DNA from: Candidatus Villigracilis affinis
GTDB lineage: Bacteria > Chloroflexota > Anaerolineae > Anaerolineales > Villigracilaceae
Assembly: GCA_016718275.1 (NCBI GenBank)
Contig: JADKEA010000018.1
Location: 1 to 51,332, forward strand
Direction of reading: 5' to 3'
Length of the DNA stretch: 51,332 nucleotides
In this document: piece after piece, positions 1 through 6,955 of the stretch
Numbering within the stretch: the stretch's first letter is position 1
Layout of the letters: every line of letters begins with the position of its first letter
Position numbers and translations under genes: made by a program
The notes under the pieces: model-generated
What the model was told of the DNA's origin: nothing
Database searches by the model: none
What the model saw: the letters and a program-made list of their open reading frames with translations, nothing else

Positions 1-107
1 TGGTCATTGCGGAGGTACGCCCATAGTTTGGCTTCAGCGGGTGTGGGCTCCTTGCGAAGTTCTCTTGCGTTTTGATAGCCTTTGGGTGTGGTTCTGCGGA
101 CTGGCAT
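1..107 (-). CDS. DUF559 domain protein, N-terminal part only (cut by window start)
   Basis: An ATG on the minus strand at 105-107 opens a frame that runs off the window's left edge after about 35 codons. The peptide starts MPVRRTTPKGYQNARELRKE and continues with TPAEAKLWAYLRN. This matches the usual N-terminus of DUF559 proteins, a Vsr-like endonuclease-fold family in which 'NARELRK..TPAE..LW..LR' is the typical opening. A purine-rich TGAGGT lies about 13 nt upstream of the ATG, acceptable as a ribosome site. The catalytic region would lie beyond the window, so activity cannot be judged. Function in this family is mostly unproven; a role in DNA repair or mobile DNA is only inferred from the fold. 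Confidence 0.7.
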   Translation of the reverse strand, partial: MPVRRTTPKGYQNARELRKEPTPAEAKLWAYLRND

Positions 108-140
108 TTGGCGATTTTACCTCAAGGATTAAACCCCCTC

Positions 141-210
141 CGCTCTTACGGGCACCTCCCCCAAATCGGACAGTAGTACTGTCTGATTTGGGGGAGGCTG
201 GGTGGGGTAG
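141..210. repeat. Palindromic CCTCCCCCAAAT hairpin repeat, copy 1
   Basis: CCTCCCCCAAATCGGACAG (155-173) pairs with CTGTCTGATTTGGGGGAGG (179-197), with one G-T wobble. Outside the stem lie C-rich (CCCCCTCC) and G-rich (GGTGGGG) flanks. The same arms and flanks recur at 1408-1512 around a different loop, so this is a dispersed element and not a gene-specific terminator. It lies just downstream (minus strand) of an OsmC gene remnant. Confidence 0.75.
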
Positions 211-212
211 AT

Positions 213-305
213 TTATCTTGTCACAATCTCAACCCCGCTCAATTTGACATCCGTCCCTGCTCGGAGGGTATTCTGAATTTCGGCAACCGTGTCAGTATGC
301 TCCAT
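213..305 (-). pseudogene. OsmC family C-terminal remnant, copy 1
   Basis: Read on the minus strand, this gives about 30 codons beginning MEHTDTVAEIQNTLRAGTDV and ending in a TAA at 213-215. The intact OsmC gene at 1911-2324 ends with almost the same residues (MEYTDTVAEIQNTLRAGTDV). Only the last quarter of the family is present; the cysteine-bearing part is missing, so the piece cannot be a working peroxidase. It is most simply a leftover of a tandem duplication or recombination between OsmC copies. Confidence 0.75.
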
Positions 306-320
306 CCGTACGCAGGGCGT

Positions 321-1202
321 TTAGGGCATGAGAACCCCGTCTCCAAAATCAAACTGCAGGCCAGTTCCTTTCATTTTTTCCATGAACAGACTATCCATCT
401 GCTGGCTTTGTTCCTCACTGAAATGATTCCGCCAATCGCCGATATCGCCTTTGCGGAAATGGGTTGGGACACCTTCGCGTTGGGGAACCCAGTTGAAGTT
501 CGTGGTCTCGTTCGAGGTCATGGATTTGAAACTGCTCAAGGTGACAACTGTGTCAATTAATTGCGGATCAGCTTGAAGGTCCAAAAAAGAGGCGATCCTG
601 GTGACGCAGCCAGCGTGGTCACGTTTCATGTCTTCATATTTCAAGAACAGAATATTTTTCGTGTGTTGGCTGGCTTGCCACCACGGCAGGATGTGGTCAA
701 AGTATGGGCCGCACCCAACGTCGCTTGTAAGAAAAAGCTGAAAGTGTTCCTCCCAGGTGCCTTCGTAGCCGAGTTTGCTTTGGTTGTGAAAATAAGTTGA
801 GATCGCCACATCTTTAGGATTACGCGCCACGTATACAATTTTCGCAGTCGTATTCCCGAGGCTGGGCATGAGCGGGTAAGGCAGATGACTTGTGAACAGG
901 CGGCGTTGCGGCAGGGTCTTCAAAAATTCGATCATGCCATTGGGGCGATGGGGCAGAGTCTCCAGCCAGGGGACGGCATCTGTGAGACGCTGTTCGCCTT
1001 GCACACCGTTGTTCACCAAAAGATGCACCATTTGTTCTGTCCAGGTTGTGCCTGAACGCGGATATGTGGTAACAAATACATCATCATCTTTTGCAACAAA
1101 CTCTTTTTCGATCAGATCCATATCTGCCTGCGAAATAAAAACTGGAAATTTGATCTGCCCGCCTTTTCCGTCACTTACTAAATTGTATTGGAATTCTGCC
1201 AT
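321..1202 (-). CDS. SULT-type sulfotransferase family protein
   Basis: The product is 293 aa and belongs to the cytosolic sulfotransferase family, which moves a sulfuryl group from PAPS to a hydroxyl or amine on a small acceptor. The 5'-phosphosulfate loop TYPRSGTTW lies near residue 46. The 3'-phosphate region (VYVARNPKDVAIS) and the C-terminal RKGDIGDWRNHF motif are both intact. The frame could open 28 codons earlier, but the ATG at 1200-1202 has GGAGA 7 nt upstream and begins the conserved part (MAEFQYNL), so it is preferred. The gene sits between two OsmC tail remnants in a rearranged block. The acceptor is unknown. A second, unrelated sulfotransferase of the Stf0 type lies 4 kb away. Confidence 0.9.
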   Translation of the reverse strand: MAEFQYNLVSDGKGGQIKFPVFISQADMDLIEKEFVAKDDDVFVTTYPRSGTTWTEQMVHLLVNNGVQGEQRLTDAVPWLETLPHRPNGMIEFLKTLPQRRLFTSHLPYPLMPSLGNTTAKIVYVARNPKDVAISTYFHNQSKLGYEGTWEEHFQLFLTSDVGCGPYFDHILPWWQASQHTKNILFLKYEDMKRDHAGCVTRIASFLDLQADPQLIDTVVTLSSFKSMTSNETTNFNWVPQREGVPTHFRKGDIGDWRNHFSEEQSQQMDSLFMEKMKGTGLQFDFGDGVLMP

Positions 1203-1292
1203 ATTGAGTCTCCGATAAAAATATTGATCAGTATTTATTAGAAACTTGAACACTAATTTACCGTCAAGGTTACTATGGTTGCCCAATAATAT

Positions 1293-1364
1293 TTACATTA
1301 CCACAATATCGATCAAGCTCAACGCTACTTCCGTCCCTGCTCGAAGTGTATTCTGAATTTCGGC
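1293..1364 (-). pseudogene. OsmC family C-terminal remnant, copy 2
   Basis: The minus strand encodes AEIQNTLRAGTEVALSLIDI followed by VVM and a TAA at 1293-1295. It aligns with the last 22 or so residues of the intact OsmC protein at 1911-2324 and with remnant copy 1. Nothing of the rest of the gene is visible upstream, where the sequence passes into a C-rich region and a palindromic repeat. It is non-functional by length. Confidence 0.7.
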
Positions 1365-1407
1365 GGGGTACTACCTCCTTGTTTCCCAAAGTACAACGGC
1401 AAAAGCC

Positions 1408-1512
1408 CCCCCTCCGCCCGCATCCGCGGGCACCTCCCCCAAATGCGACATAGAGGCTTTTTATAATTTCCAAAACTTCAGTTGTCGCATTTGGGGGAGG
1501 ACGGGTGGGGTG
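1408..1512. repeat. Palindromic CCTCCCCCAAAT hairpin repeat, copy 2
   Basis: CCTCCCCCAAATGCGACA (1433-1450) is the perfect reverse complement of 1483-1500, with a 32-nt loop. The C-rich left flank (CCCCCCCTCCGCCCG) and G-rich right flank (GGGTGGGGTGG) match copy 1 at 141-210, while the loop differs. It sits between an OsmC remnant and the 3' end of the small monooxygenase-like gene, where it may also stop transcription. Confidence 0.8.
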
Positions 1513-1517
1513 GTTTT

Positions 1518-1802
1518 TTATGAAGGTAACGATGCCACTTCATCGAGAAAGGTCACCACGGGCGGGGCTGTCATTCCTCCGCGTTTTGTCACTTCACGGA
1601 ATTCTTCAGATTGAAACATCTGCTTTGCCTTCTCAACGCTTTCAAAACTCAGGAGGACGTAGATCTCATTTTTATTGTCCGCTTGATGAAAGGCTTGTGC
1701 GCTCATGGAGCCATAGCTTTTGCGCAAAGCGGCTGCCTCTACAAAGACAGGCTTCCATTTTTCAATATCTTCTACAGTAAATCGTACAAGTGCAGTAATC
1801 AT
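1518..1802 (-). CDS. Small dimeric alpha-beta barrel protein, antibiotic biosynthesis monooxygenase-like
   Basis: A 94-aa protein starting MITALVRFTVEDIEKWKPVF. The pattern (short N-terminal strand, 'DIEKWKPVF' helix, aromatic-rich 'EIYVLLSFESVEKAKQMF' segment, C-terminal PPVVTFLDEV strand) fits the ferredoxin-like dimeric barrel fold of ABM and related families. AAGGA lies upstream of the ATG at a rather long 11-nt distance. It is downstream of the OsmC gene on the same strand, with 108 nt between them, and may share its transcript. Members of this fold range from oxygenases to proteins with no known reaction, so no substrate is proposed. Confidence 0.65.
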   Translation of the reverse strand: MITALVRFTVEDIEKWKPVFVEAAALRKSYGSMSAQAFHQADNKNEIYVLLSFESVEKAKQMFQSEEFREVTKRGGMTAPPVVTFLDEVASLPS

Positions 1803-1910
1803 GATCTTTTTTTCCTTTATCCAATAAAGTGGTTTGTTGGAACAGCCTTGCGTTTGCTTGAATTTCCAGTAGAGATGGAAATCAATAAAACTACCGATCT
1901 CATACTATAT

Positions 1911-2324
1911 TCAAGTGCTAATTATAATCTCGCTCAATTTGACATCTGTCCCTGCCCTGAGTGTATTCTGAATTTCGGCGACCGTGTCTGTGTATTCCAT
2001 CAGCGCGCGGATTTCTTCTTCTGTCCCTTTGGCATGGACTTTGGCTGAATAAGACACGTTCTTTGCACCTTCGCCTTCTGCGCCGAAATCGCCGCTCACT
2101 TCCACTTCCACTTTTTCCACTGGGATATTCCGTTTCGCGGCTTCGCGGTAGATGTCATTGCAGTAGCAGGTCGCCAGCGCGAGGAAGAGCAATTCTCCGC
2201 CGTTGGCGCTGGAGCCGAGTCCGCTTGATTTTGGGGGAATGATGATGGAATGAGAATTATCGTTTGTGGTCAATGTAACGTGATGCTTACCTTCGCTATT
2301 GTCAACACGGGCGCTGATTTTCAT
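1911..2324 (-). CDS. OsmC family peroxiredoxin-like protein
   Basis: A 137-aa protein of the OsmC/Ohr superfamily, cytoplasmic dimers that reduce organic or fatty-acid hydroperoxides with cysteine thiols. The central helix segment LFLALATCYCNDIYREAAKR carries the family cysteine and is followed by the usual 'VEVEVSGDF' strand. There is a strong AAAGGAG 6 nt before the ATG. The second cysteine of classical Ohr/OsmC proteins, normally in a 'CPV'-like stretch near the C-terminus, is not evident, so this is better placed in the broad YhfA-like OsmC group than called Ohr. Two tail-only copies of the gene lie downstream at 213-305 and 1293-1364. Confidence 0.88.
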   Translation of the reverse strand: MKISARVDNSEGKHHVTLTTNDNSHSIIIPPKSSGLGSSANGGELLFLALATCYCNDIYREAAKRNIPVEKVEVEVSGDFGAEGEGAKNVSYSAKVHAKGTEEEIRALMEYTDTVAEIQNTLRAGTDVKLSEIIIST

Positions 2325-2351
2325 TTATTACTCCTTTGGTTTTAAACAATA

Positions 2352-2457
2352 ACTCACCTTACGCAGCCGACCATGATTCCCTGAGCGATAGCGAAGGGTC
2401 TCTGAGACAATTGTAGAGGTTCTTCGCTGCGCTCAGAACGACATTACGTAAGGTGAG
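2352..2457. mobile_element. MITE-like element, copy 1 (terminal inverted repeats, possible 6-bp target duplication)
   Basis: The element begins ACTCACCTTACGCA and ends TACGTAAGGTGAG. Its interior (CCTGAGCGATAGCGAAGGG... and TTCTTCGCTGCGCTCAGAAC) nearly matches copy 2 at 9969-10076. The sequence ACAATA stands directly on both sides (2346-2351 and 2458-2463), as a target-site duplication would. It encodes no protein. Confidence 0.65.
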
Positions 2458-2459
2458 AC

Positions 2460-2501
2460 AATAAGAAAGCCTCCAAGATTTTACTCGGAGGCTTTCTTAT
2501 T
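2460..2501 (-). terminator. Rho-independent terminator of ftsH
   Basis: AATAAGAAAGCCTCC (2460-2474) pairs perfectly with GGAGGCTTTCTTATT (2487-2501) across a 12-nt loop, 22 nt downstream of the ftsH stop. A/T-rich stem ends give a U-rich run in both directions. Confidence 0.85.
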
Positions 2502-2523
2502 ATCCATTAAAAATTTAGGAAAA

Positions 2524-4314
2524 CTACATCAGCGCGACAAACTCTTCGCGTGACAAAGTCTCTTGCGCGAGCAGGGCTTGTGTTACCCGTTCCACTGCAT
2601 CCCGCTTTTCGGTGACAATGCGTTTGGCTTCCTGATAACCTTCATCAAGAATCTCGTTGATGGCTTTGTCGAGCGCTTCAAATGTTTTTTGCCCAGCCTG
2701 TGACCCACCAACTTCGTGCCGTTGGAATACCCGCAAACCGCTGATGCTCATTCCGAGGCGCATGACCATGTCCTCGGCCAGTTGCGTGGCAACCTGCAAG
2801 TCATTGGATGCGCCGCTGGTGATGTCGTGGCAGAAGATTTCCTCTGCCACACGTCCGCCCATCAGGCCGATGATGCGTGCCATGATCTGGTTGCGGAACA
2901 TGAGAATGCTGTCCTGTTCGGGGAGCGCCATCGTAAAGCCGCCAGACTGTCCGCGCGGAATGATGGTGATCTTGTACACAGGGTCAGAGTGCGGCGTGGC
3001 GTGCATCACAACCGCGTGCCCCGCTTCATGATAGGCAATGGTGCGTCGCTCACTTTCGCTGATAATTCGGCTCTTTTGTTGAACGCCGCCGATCAAAGAC
3101 TTTTCGACAGCTTCCTGAAAATCGAGCACAGAGATGACTTCATTGCCGCCGCGCACTGCGATGATCGCCGCTTCATTGACGATATTCGCCAAGTCCGCTC
3201 CGACCAAGCCGGGAGTTGATTTGGCAATATCCATTAGATTCACATCCGCTGCCAGTTTTCGATCTTTGACATGCACCTCCAGAATGGACACGCGTCCCTT
3301 CACGTCAGGGCGGGAGATGGTCACATGGCGGTCAAAACGACCTGCACGGATCAAGGCGGGGTCAAGCACATCCACGCGGTTGGTGGCAGCCAGAACGACG
3401 ACTCCATCCGTGGCGGCAAATCCGTCCATTTCAACGAGCAGCTGATTCAGAGTCTGATCCTGTTCCATTTCGCCGCCGCCCCCGCCGCCGCCGTGACGCT
3501 TGCGTCCAACTGCGTCAATTTCATCAATGAAAATAATACACGGAGCTTTGGCTCGCGCTTTTTTAAATAAGGAACGTACACGGCTCGCACCCATACCAAC
3601 GAACATTTCCACGAATTCAGAACCAGAGGTGCTAAAGAAAGGCACGCCTGCTTCTCCGGCAATTGCCTTAGCCAGCAAGGTTTTGCCTGTTCCCGGGTCG
3701 CCTGCCAAAAGAACGCCATGCGGCATCCGCGCGCCAATGCGCTCGTACAACTGATTATTTTTTAAGAAGGCAACGATATCGACCAATTCCTCACGGTTTT
3801 CGTCCATACCGGCAACATCGTTGAAGCTGAGGTTCGGGATCGCCCCTTCCACAAATTTTTTGCGGCCAATGATCCCGCCGCCCATTCGCGTTACGGCAAA
3901 ACCCATCATGCCAAGCATGGCAATGCTTATCACTGTGCTGATGATTTTGTCACTGGCGGCCATCTTTGACTGTACGACCTCATATTCCAACTTCGCCATC
4001 TGGCTTTTACTGACACCAAGGAATTGCATTTGTTCCAAAAAGGAAGTGGATTGGTCCCGTCGTGTTGTGTCCTCTGTCCCATCTTTGTAGTGGATGATCA
4101 GAGTGTCGCTGCCTTGCAGTTCCTCGATTCGTACCACCCGACCAGCTGATATGGCAGCCGCGACATTGCTCAACGCGATAGGTTCTTCCTGCATCATGGA
4201 ACGGATGGACATTGTGCCAACAGCCACCAAGCCAATGATCAAAAGGATCAAGCTTGGCTTGCCGTATTTGTGGTTTTTAAAGAAGTTCAATAGCTGATTA
4301 ACAGATTGTTTCAT
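2524..4314 (-). CDS. ftsH: ATP-dependent zinc metalloprotease FtsH
   Basis: 596 aa. FtsH is a membrane-anchored hexameric AAA+ protease that unfolds and degrades damaged membrane proteins and short-lived regulators. A first membrane segment lies around residues 20-38 and a second around 125-143, enclosing a short extracytoplasmic domain. The AAA module has a Walker A of GDPGTGKT (about 205-212), Walker B IIFIDEIDAVG, and the SRH region with GRFDRH. The zinc site HEAGH is at about 429-433. The SRH/pore-side loop contains a run of seven glycines. The protein is somewhat shorter than the E. coli enzyme, mainly at the C-terminus. A 9-bp inverted repeat sits just upstream of the start. Confidence 0.97.
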   Translation of the reverse strand: MKQSVNQLLNFFKNHKYGKPSLILLIIGLVAVGTMSIRSMMQEEPIALSNVAAAISAGRVVRIEELQGSDTLIIHYKDGTEDTTRRDQSTSFLEQMQFLGVSKSQMAKLEYEVVQSKMAASDKIISTVISIAMLGMMGFAVTRMGGGIIGRKKFVEGAIPNLSFNDVAGMDENREELVDIVAFLKNNQLYERIGARMPHGVLLAGDPGTGKTLLAKAIAGEAGVPFFSTSGSEFVEMFVGMGASRVRSLFKKARAKAPCIIFIDEIDAVGRKRHGGGGGGGEMEQDQTLNQLLVEMDGFAATDGVVVLAATNRVDVLDPALIRAGRFDRHVTISRPDVKGRVSILEVHVKDRKLAADVNLMDIAKSTPGLVGADLANIVNEAAIIAVRGGNEVISVLDFQEAVEKSLIGGVQQKSRIISESERRTIAYHEAGHAVVMHATPHSDPVYKITIIPRGQSGGFTMALPEQDSILMFRNQIMARIIGLMGGRVAEEIFCHDITSGASNDLQVATQLAEDMVMRLGMSISGLRVFQRHEVGGSQAGQKTFEALDKAINEILDEGYQEAKRIVTEKRDAVERVTQALLAQETLSREEFVALM

Positions 4315-4336
4315 GTCTCCTCTTATGTTGATAAAG

Positions 4337-4359
4337 ATTCAATGCAGACCGCATTGAAT
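4337..4359 (-). promoter_or_regulatory. Inverted repeat in the ftsH leader
   Basis: ATTCAATGC (4337-4345) is perfectly repeated in inverted form as GCATTGAAT (4351-4359) with a 5-nt spacer, 23-45 nt upstream of the ftsH ATG. It could be a repressor operator or a leader hairpin. It does not match the CIRCE heat-shock operator. The remaining ~240 nt up to the next gene at 4601 show no other feature. Confidence 0.4.
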
Positions 4360-4587
4360 TCAATTCATGGTATCTTATTAAGAGGTGCTGGCAGTTAACA
4401 ACTTCATTAGTTCTGATGACAAAGTTGGTAGGAATAAGGGTAAGATTTCTTCGCTGAAAGAATATGCTCGAAATATGGGGTGAGAATTTTATTAACCAAC
4501 TCTCATAATGTCTTCACCCTGCCAGTGCCTCGCATTTTATTCTTCCCTGTCATCTCAATGAAGAGTCAGGAATTGAATAACAAGCGA

Positions 4588-4593
4588 TAAAAT
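4588..4593 (+). promoter_or_regulatory. Possible -10 box of a leaderless transcript (YdeI-like gene)
   Basis: TAAAAT ends 7 nt before the ATG at 4601 and no Shine-Dalgarno sequence is present, so transcription may start at the A of the start codon. No good -35 box is visible, which keeps confidence low. Confidence 0.35.
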
Positions 4594-4600
4594 ATACGTT

Positions 4601-5176
4601 ATGACTAAACTGATCGAACTTCCTACTTTACCGTTTGAATCCAAAAAGAAATTTGCAGAGTGGCTTGCGAAAAATCATGATAAGTCCGCTGGTGCCTGGC
4701 TTAAACTTGCCAAGAAGGATGCGGAGATTCCGTCCGTGACATATAAAGAGGCGGTGAATGTCGCTTTGTGCTATGGCTGGATCGATGGCCAGGCAAAAAG
4801 TTTTGACGATAAACATTGGCTTGTAAAATTCACACCGCGTAGACCAAAGAGTATCTGGTCGCAGATCAATACCAAAAGAGTGGAACAGTTGATTGCGAGT
4901 GGGGAGATGAAACCGTCAGGGTTGAAAGCTGTTGAAGCGGCGAAGCAGGACGGGCGTTGGGATGCGGCGTATGCGTCGCAGAAGACAATGACTGTCCCCG
5001 CGGATTTTCAGTCCGCGCTGGATAAGAACAAGAAAGCCAAAGCCTTCTTTGAGACTCTGACAGGTTCGAGACGATATATATTTTTATTCAGAATTGAGAC
5101 TGCGAAAAGGACGGAAACGCGTGAAAAGCGCATCCGCCAATTTGTGGAGATGTTGGAAAAAGGGGAAACGTTCTAA
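4601..5176 (+). CDS. YdeI/OmpD-associated family protein
   Basis: A 191-aa protein with features of the YdeI (bacteriocin-protection) family: 'FESKKKFAEWLAKNHDKSAG.WLKLAKK', the signature 'ALCYGWIDGQAKSFDDKHWLVKFTPR', and 'SIWSQINTKRVEQLIASGEM'. The C-terminal region (ARGININE/LYSINE-rich 'RIETAKRTETREKRIRQFVEMLEKG') is also typical. The biochemical role of the family is not established; in other bacteria it has been linked to stress or peptide resistance. It is transcribed alone, divergent from ftsH and convergent with the Stf0 gene only 11 nt away. No ribosome-binding site precedes the start. Confidence 0.88.
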   Translation: MTKLIELPTLPFESKKKFAEWLAKNHDKSAGAWLKLAKKDAEIPSVTYKEAVNVALCYGWIDGQAKSFDDKHWLVKFTPRRPKSIWSQINTKRVEQLIASGEMKPSGLKAVEAAKQDGRWDAAYASQKTMTVPADFQSALDKNKKAKAFFETLTGSRRYIFLFRIETAKRTETREKRIRQFVEMLEKGETF

Positions 5177-5187
5177 AGGCGCGCTCT

Positions 5188-5940
5188 CTACCAACCGCGA
5201 TTAGGCCAGCCATTCTGGCGTTCTTCGCGGAAGCGCTGAACCCATTCTTCAGAAACAGTATCCGCTATTTTGGTCAGTGCAGGCAGAGCAATGGGCGCGG
5301 ACTGTGAGTCCAGTCCGAGATAATCGAGGATCGTGCGCACAGTCCCTTCATAGTTTTGGATGAAGTCTTCGTAGAAAATATTCAGCGGGGTAATGCCGCC
5401 TTCGGCAAAGAATTCCTGAATCCCTGCTTCGCGCATGGAACATTCATTGTAGAGATGGTTAATGGCATCGAATGAATATTTGTCAGCAAGGTTAACAAGT
5501 GCTCGGGCTTGATCGGTCGGCACATGCCATTCTCCCGATTGGATCGCCCGCCACCACGAGACGGCCAGCCGTACCTTGTTACGGCGCGTCATGAAGATGT
5601 GGCGGTGATTGGGAAAGACTTGCTCCCAGATGGCTGTCCGCTCTGTTTGGGCAGACCCGCACGCAGGGAGGCTCCGAAGCGTTTCGGTCAATTGGCTAAA
5701 GTTCGGCTCGTAAAAGGAGTGACTGATGCCAAAGACTCCATTGGGCGTGCATCCAAGTTTGTATAAATACTCTTGAAGTTCGGCGTGACTTGTCTTTTTG
5801 AAAGTCGTCAGTAAGTCAGGCGGACAATTGAACCACTCACGCGGGACGCCTGCCATGCCGGTTGATTCGATGGCTTTATATAGTAAAGTGCTGCCTGTCC
5901 GCTGGGTGAACCAGATGGTGTAAGAGAGTTTTGGGGGCAT
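5188..5940 (-). CDS. Stf0-type sulfotransferase
   Basis: A 250-aa protein related to mycobacterial Stf0 (trehalose 2-sulfotransferase). Near the N-terminus, WFTQRTGSTLLYKAIESTG is the PAPS 5'-phosphosulfate loop with the following helix, and GVPREWF is the characteristic Stf0 continuation. A second conserved block, FMTRRNKVRLAVSWWRA, supplies the 3'-phosphate contacts. The frame opens earlier, but that would overlap the EamA gene; the ATG at 5938-5940 has AAGGAA 9 nt upstream and begins the conserved fold (MPPKLSYTIWF). The acceptor is probably a carbohydrate, by family analogy only. Confidence 0.87.
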   Translation of the reverse strand: MPPKLSYTIWFTQRTGSTLLYKAIESTGMAGVPREWFNCPPDLLTTFKKTSHAELQEYLYKLGCTPNGVFGISHSFYEPNFSQLTETLRSLPACGSAQTERTAIWEQVFPNHRHIFMTRRNKVRLAVSWWRAIQSGEWHVPTDQARALVNLADKYSFDAINHLYNECSMREAGIQEFFAEGGITPLNIFYEDFIQNYEGTVRTILDYLGLDSQSAPIALPALTKIADTVSEEWVQRFREERQNGWPNRGW

Positions 5941-5977
5941 GAATGTAATTCCTTTTTTTCTTGGATTATTGTAAATT

Positions 5978-6832
5978 TCAAGCTTGCTGTTCTTCTTTCG
6001 CTGCCTTTGCGCCTCCAACCGCGCTCAAAACCACTCCACCGAGTACGACCAGTCCACCGATGAGGGCGAAGGCTCCCATGCTTTCCCCGTAGAACAGAAA
6101 TACCCAAATGGGATTTAGCACGGGTTCCAGCGTGCCGATCAGATTCGCTTCCAAAGCAGGGATGTGTTTGATGCCCTGCGTGAAAAAGATGAAGGCAAGC
6201 CCAATTTGAAAAACACCAAGGAAGGCGAGGATGGACCAGCTTTCCACTGTCCACGTTTCCTTCAATACAAAGGGAATGCCAAAAGCAGCCGTGACCAGAA
6301 ATGCAATGAGATTGCTCTCGGCTGGGTTGCCGTTTTTTTGGGCGCGGAAGGAGACCATCATCACAGCCGAGGTTACGCCGCTGAGAATGGCAAGCAGGTT
6401 GCCGTAGAAACCGTCGGTGCTGAGTTTGTCGCCGAAGAAGAGTGTCAATCCGAGGAAAATGATCAGCATCGAAAGCCAGTCTGTGCGAGAGGGCTTTTCA
6501 CGCAGGAACCAGAATGCGAGCAGTACAACGTAAATGGGCGCGGTGTATTGCAGGAAGATCGCATTCGCTGCCGTGGTCAGTTTGGTGGAGGTGATGAACA
6601 GGAACTGTGTCAGGATGAACATCCCTGCTGCCAGTAACTGCCACATGCTAAAGCGGGTGGGGATGCGGCGCAGGTAGATGAGAAAAACGATGGCGGCAAA
6701 GAAGCTGCGTGCAGCCAGTATTGAGAGGGGCTGCCAATCCAAAATTTTGATGAATAGTCCGCTTGTGCTCCATAGAATGGCGGCGAGCGCAAGAAAAAGA
6801 ATCGCCTTGCGGCGTTCTGAAAGAGAATCCAT
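5978..6832 (-). CDS. EamA/DMT family transporter
   Basis: A 284-aa membrane protein with about ten hydrophobic helices arranged as two repeats of five, the standard EamA architecture. The first repeat begins AILFLALAAILWSTSGLFIKIL and the second 'GFYGNLLAILSGVTSAVMMV'. Each repeat ends with the usual Pro/Glu-containing helix (FLQYTAPIYVVLLAFWFLRE; IGTLEPVLNPIWVFLFYGE). These proteins export metabolites or amino acids, but substrate cannot be read from sequence. The ATG has GAGGAT 8 nt upstream. Stf0 follows on the same strand after 37 nt, so the two are probably co-transcribed. Confidence 0.93.
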   Translation of the reverse strand: MDSLSERRKAILFLALAAILWSTSGLFIKILDWQPLSILAARSFFAAIVFLIYLRRIPTRFSMWQLLAAGMFILTQFLFITSTKLTTAANAIFLQYTAPIYVVLLAFWFLREKPSRTDWLSMLIIFLGLTLFFGDKLSTDGFYGNLLAILSGVTSAVMMVSFRAQKNGNPAESNLIAFLVTAAFGIPFVLKETWTVESWSILAFLGVFQIGLAFIFFTQGIKHIPALEANLIGTLEPVLNPIWVFLFYGESMGAFALIGGLVVLGGVVLSAVGGAKAAKEEQQA

Positions 6833-6913
6833 GATTTATCCTCACACAAAGTTAGGGTTGATGCCCGATTATACGGCATCGTTGCAATCTTGCTCAAAAG
6901 GCTTAAAAATCAA

Positions 6914-6937
6914 GAGCCGCCTGTAAAAAGGCGGCTC
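6914..6937 (-). terminator. Terminator of the TIR gene
   Basis: GAGCCGCC (6914-6921) pairs with GGCGGCTC (6930-6937) over an 8-nt loop, 19 nt beyond the TIR gene stop, followed on the minus strand by TTGATTTTT. Confidence 0.8.
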
Positions 6938-6955
6938 CTGGAAAGGAACACAGAT

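Noticed and set aside
5188..6018. 276-aa form of the Stf0 protein starting at 6018
   Set aside because: It would overlap the EamA gene by about 40 nt and the extra residues are basic and unrelated to the family; ATG 5940 has AAGGAA.
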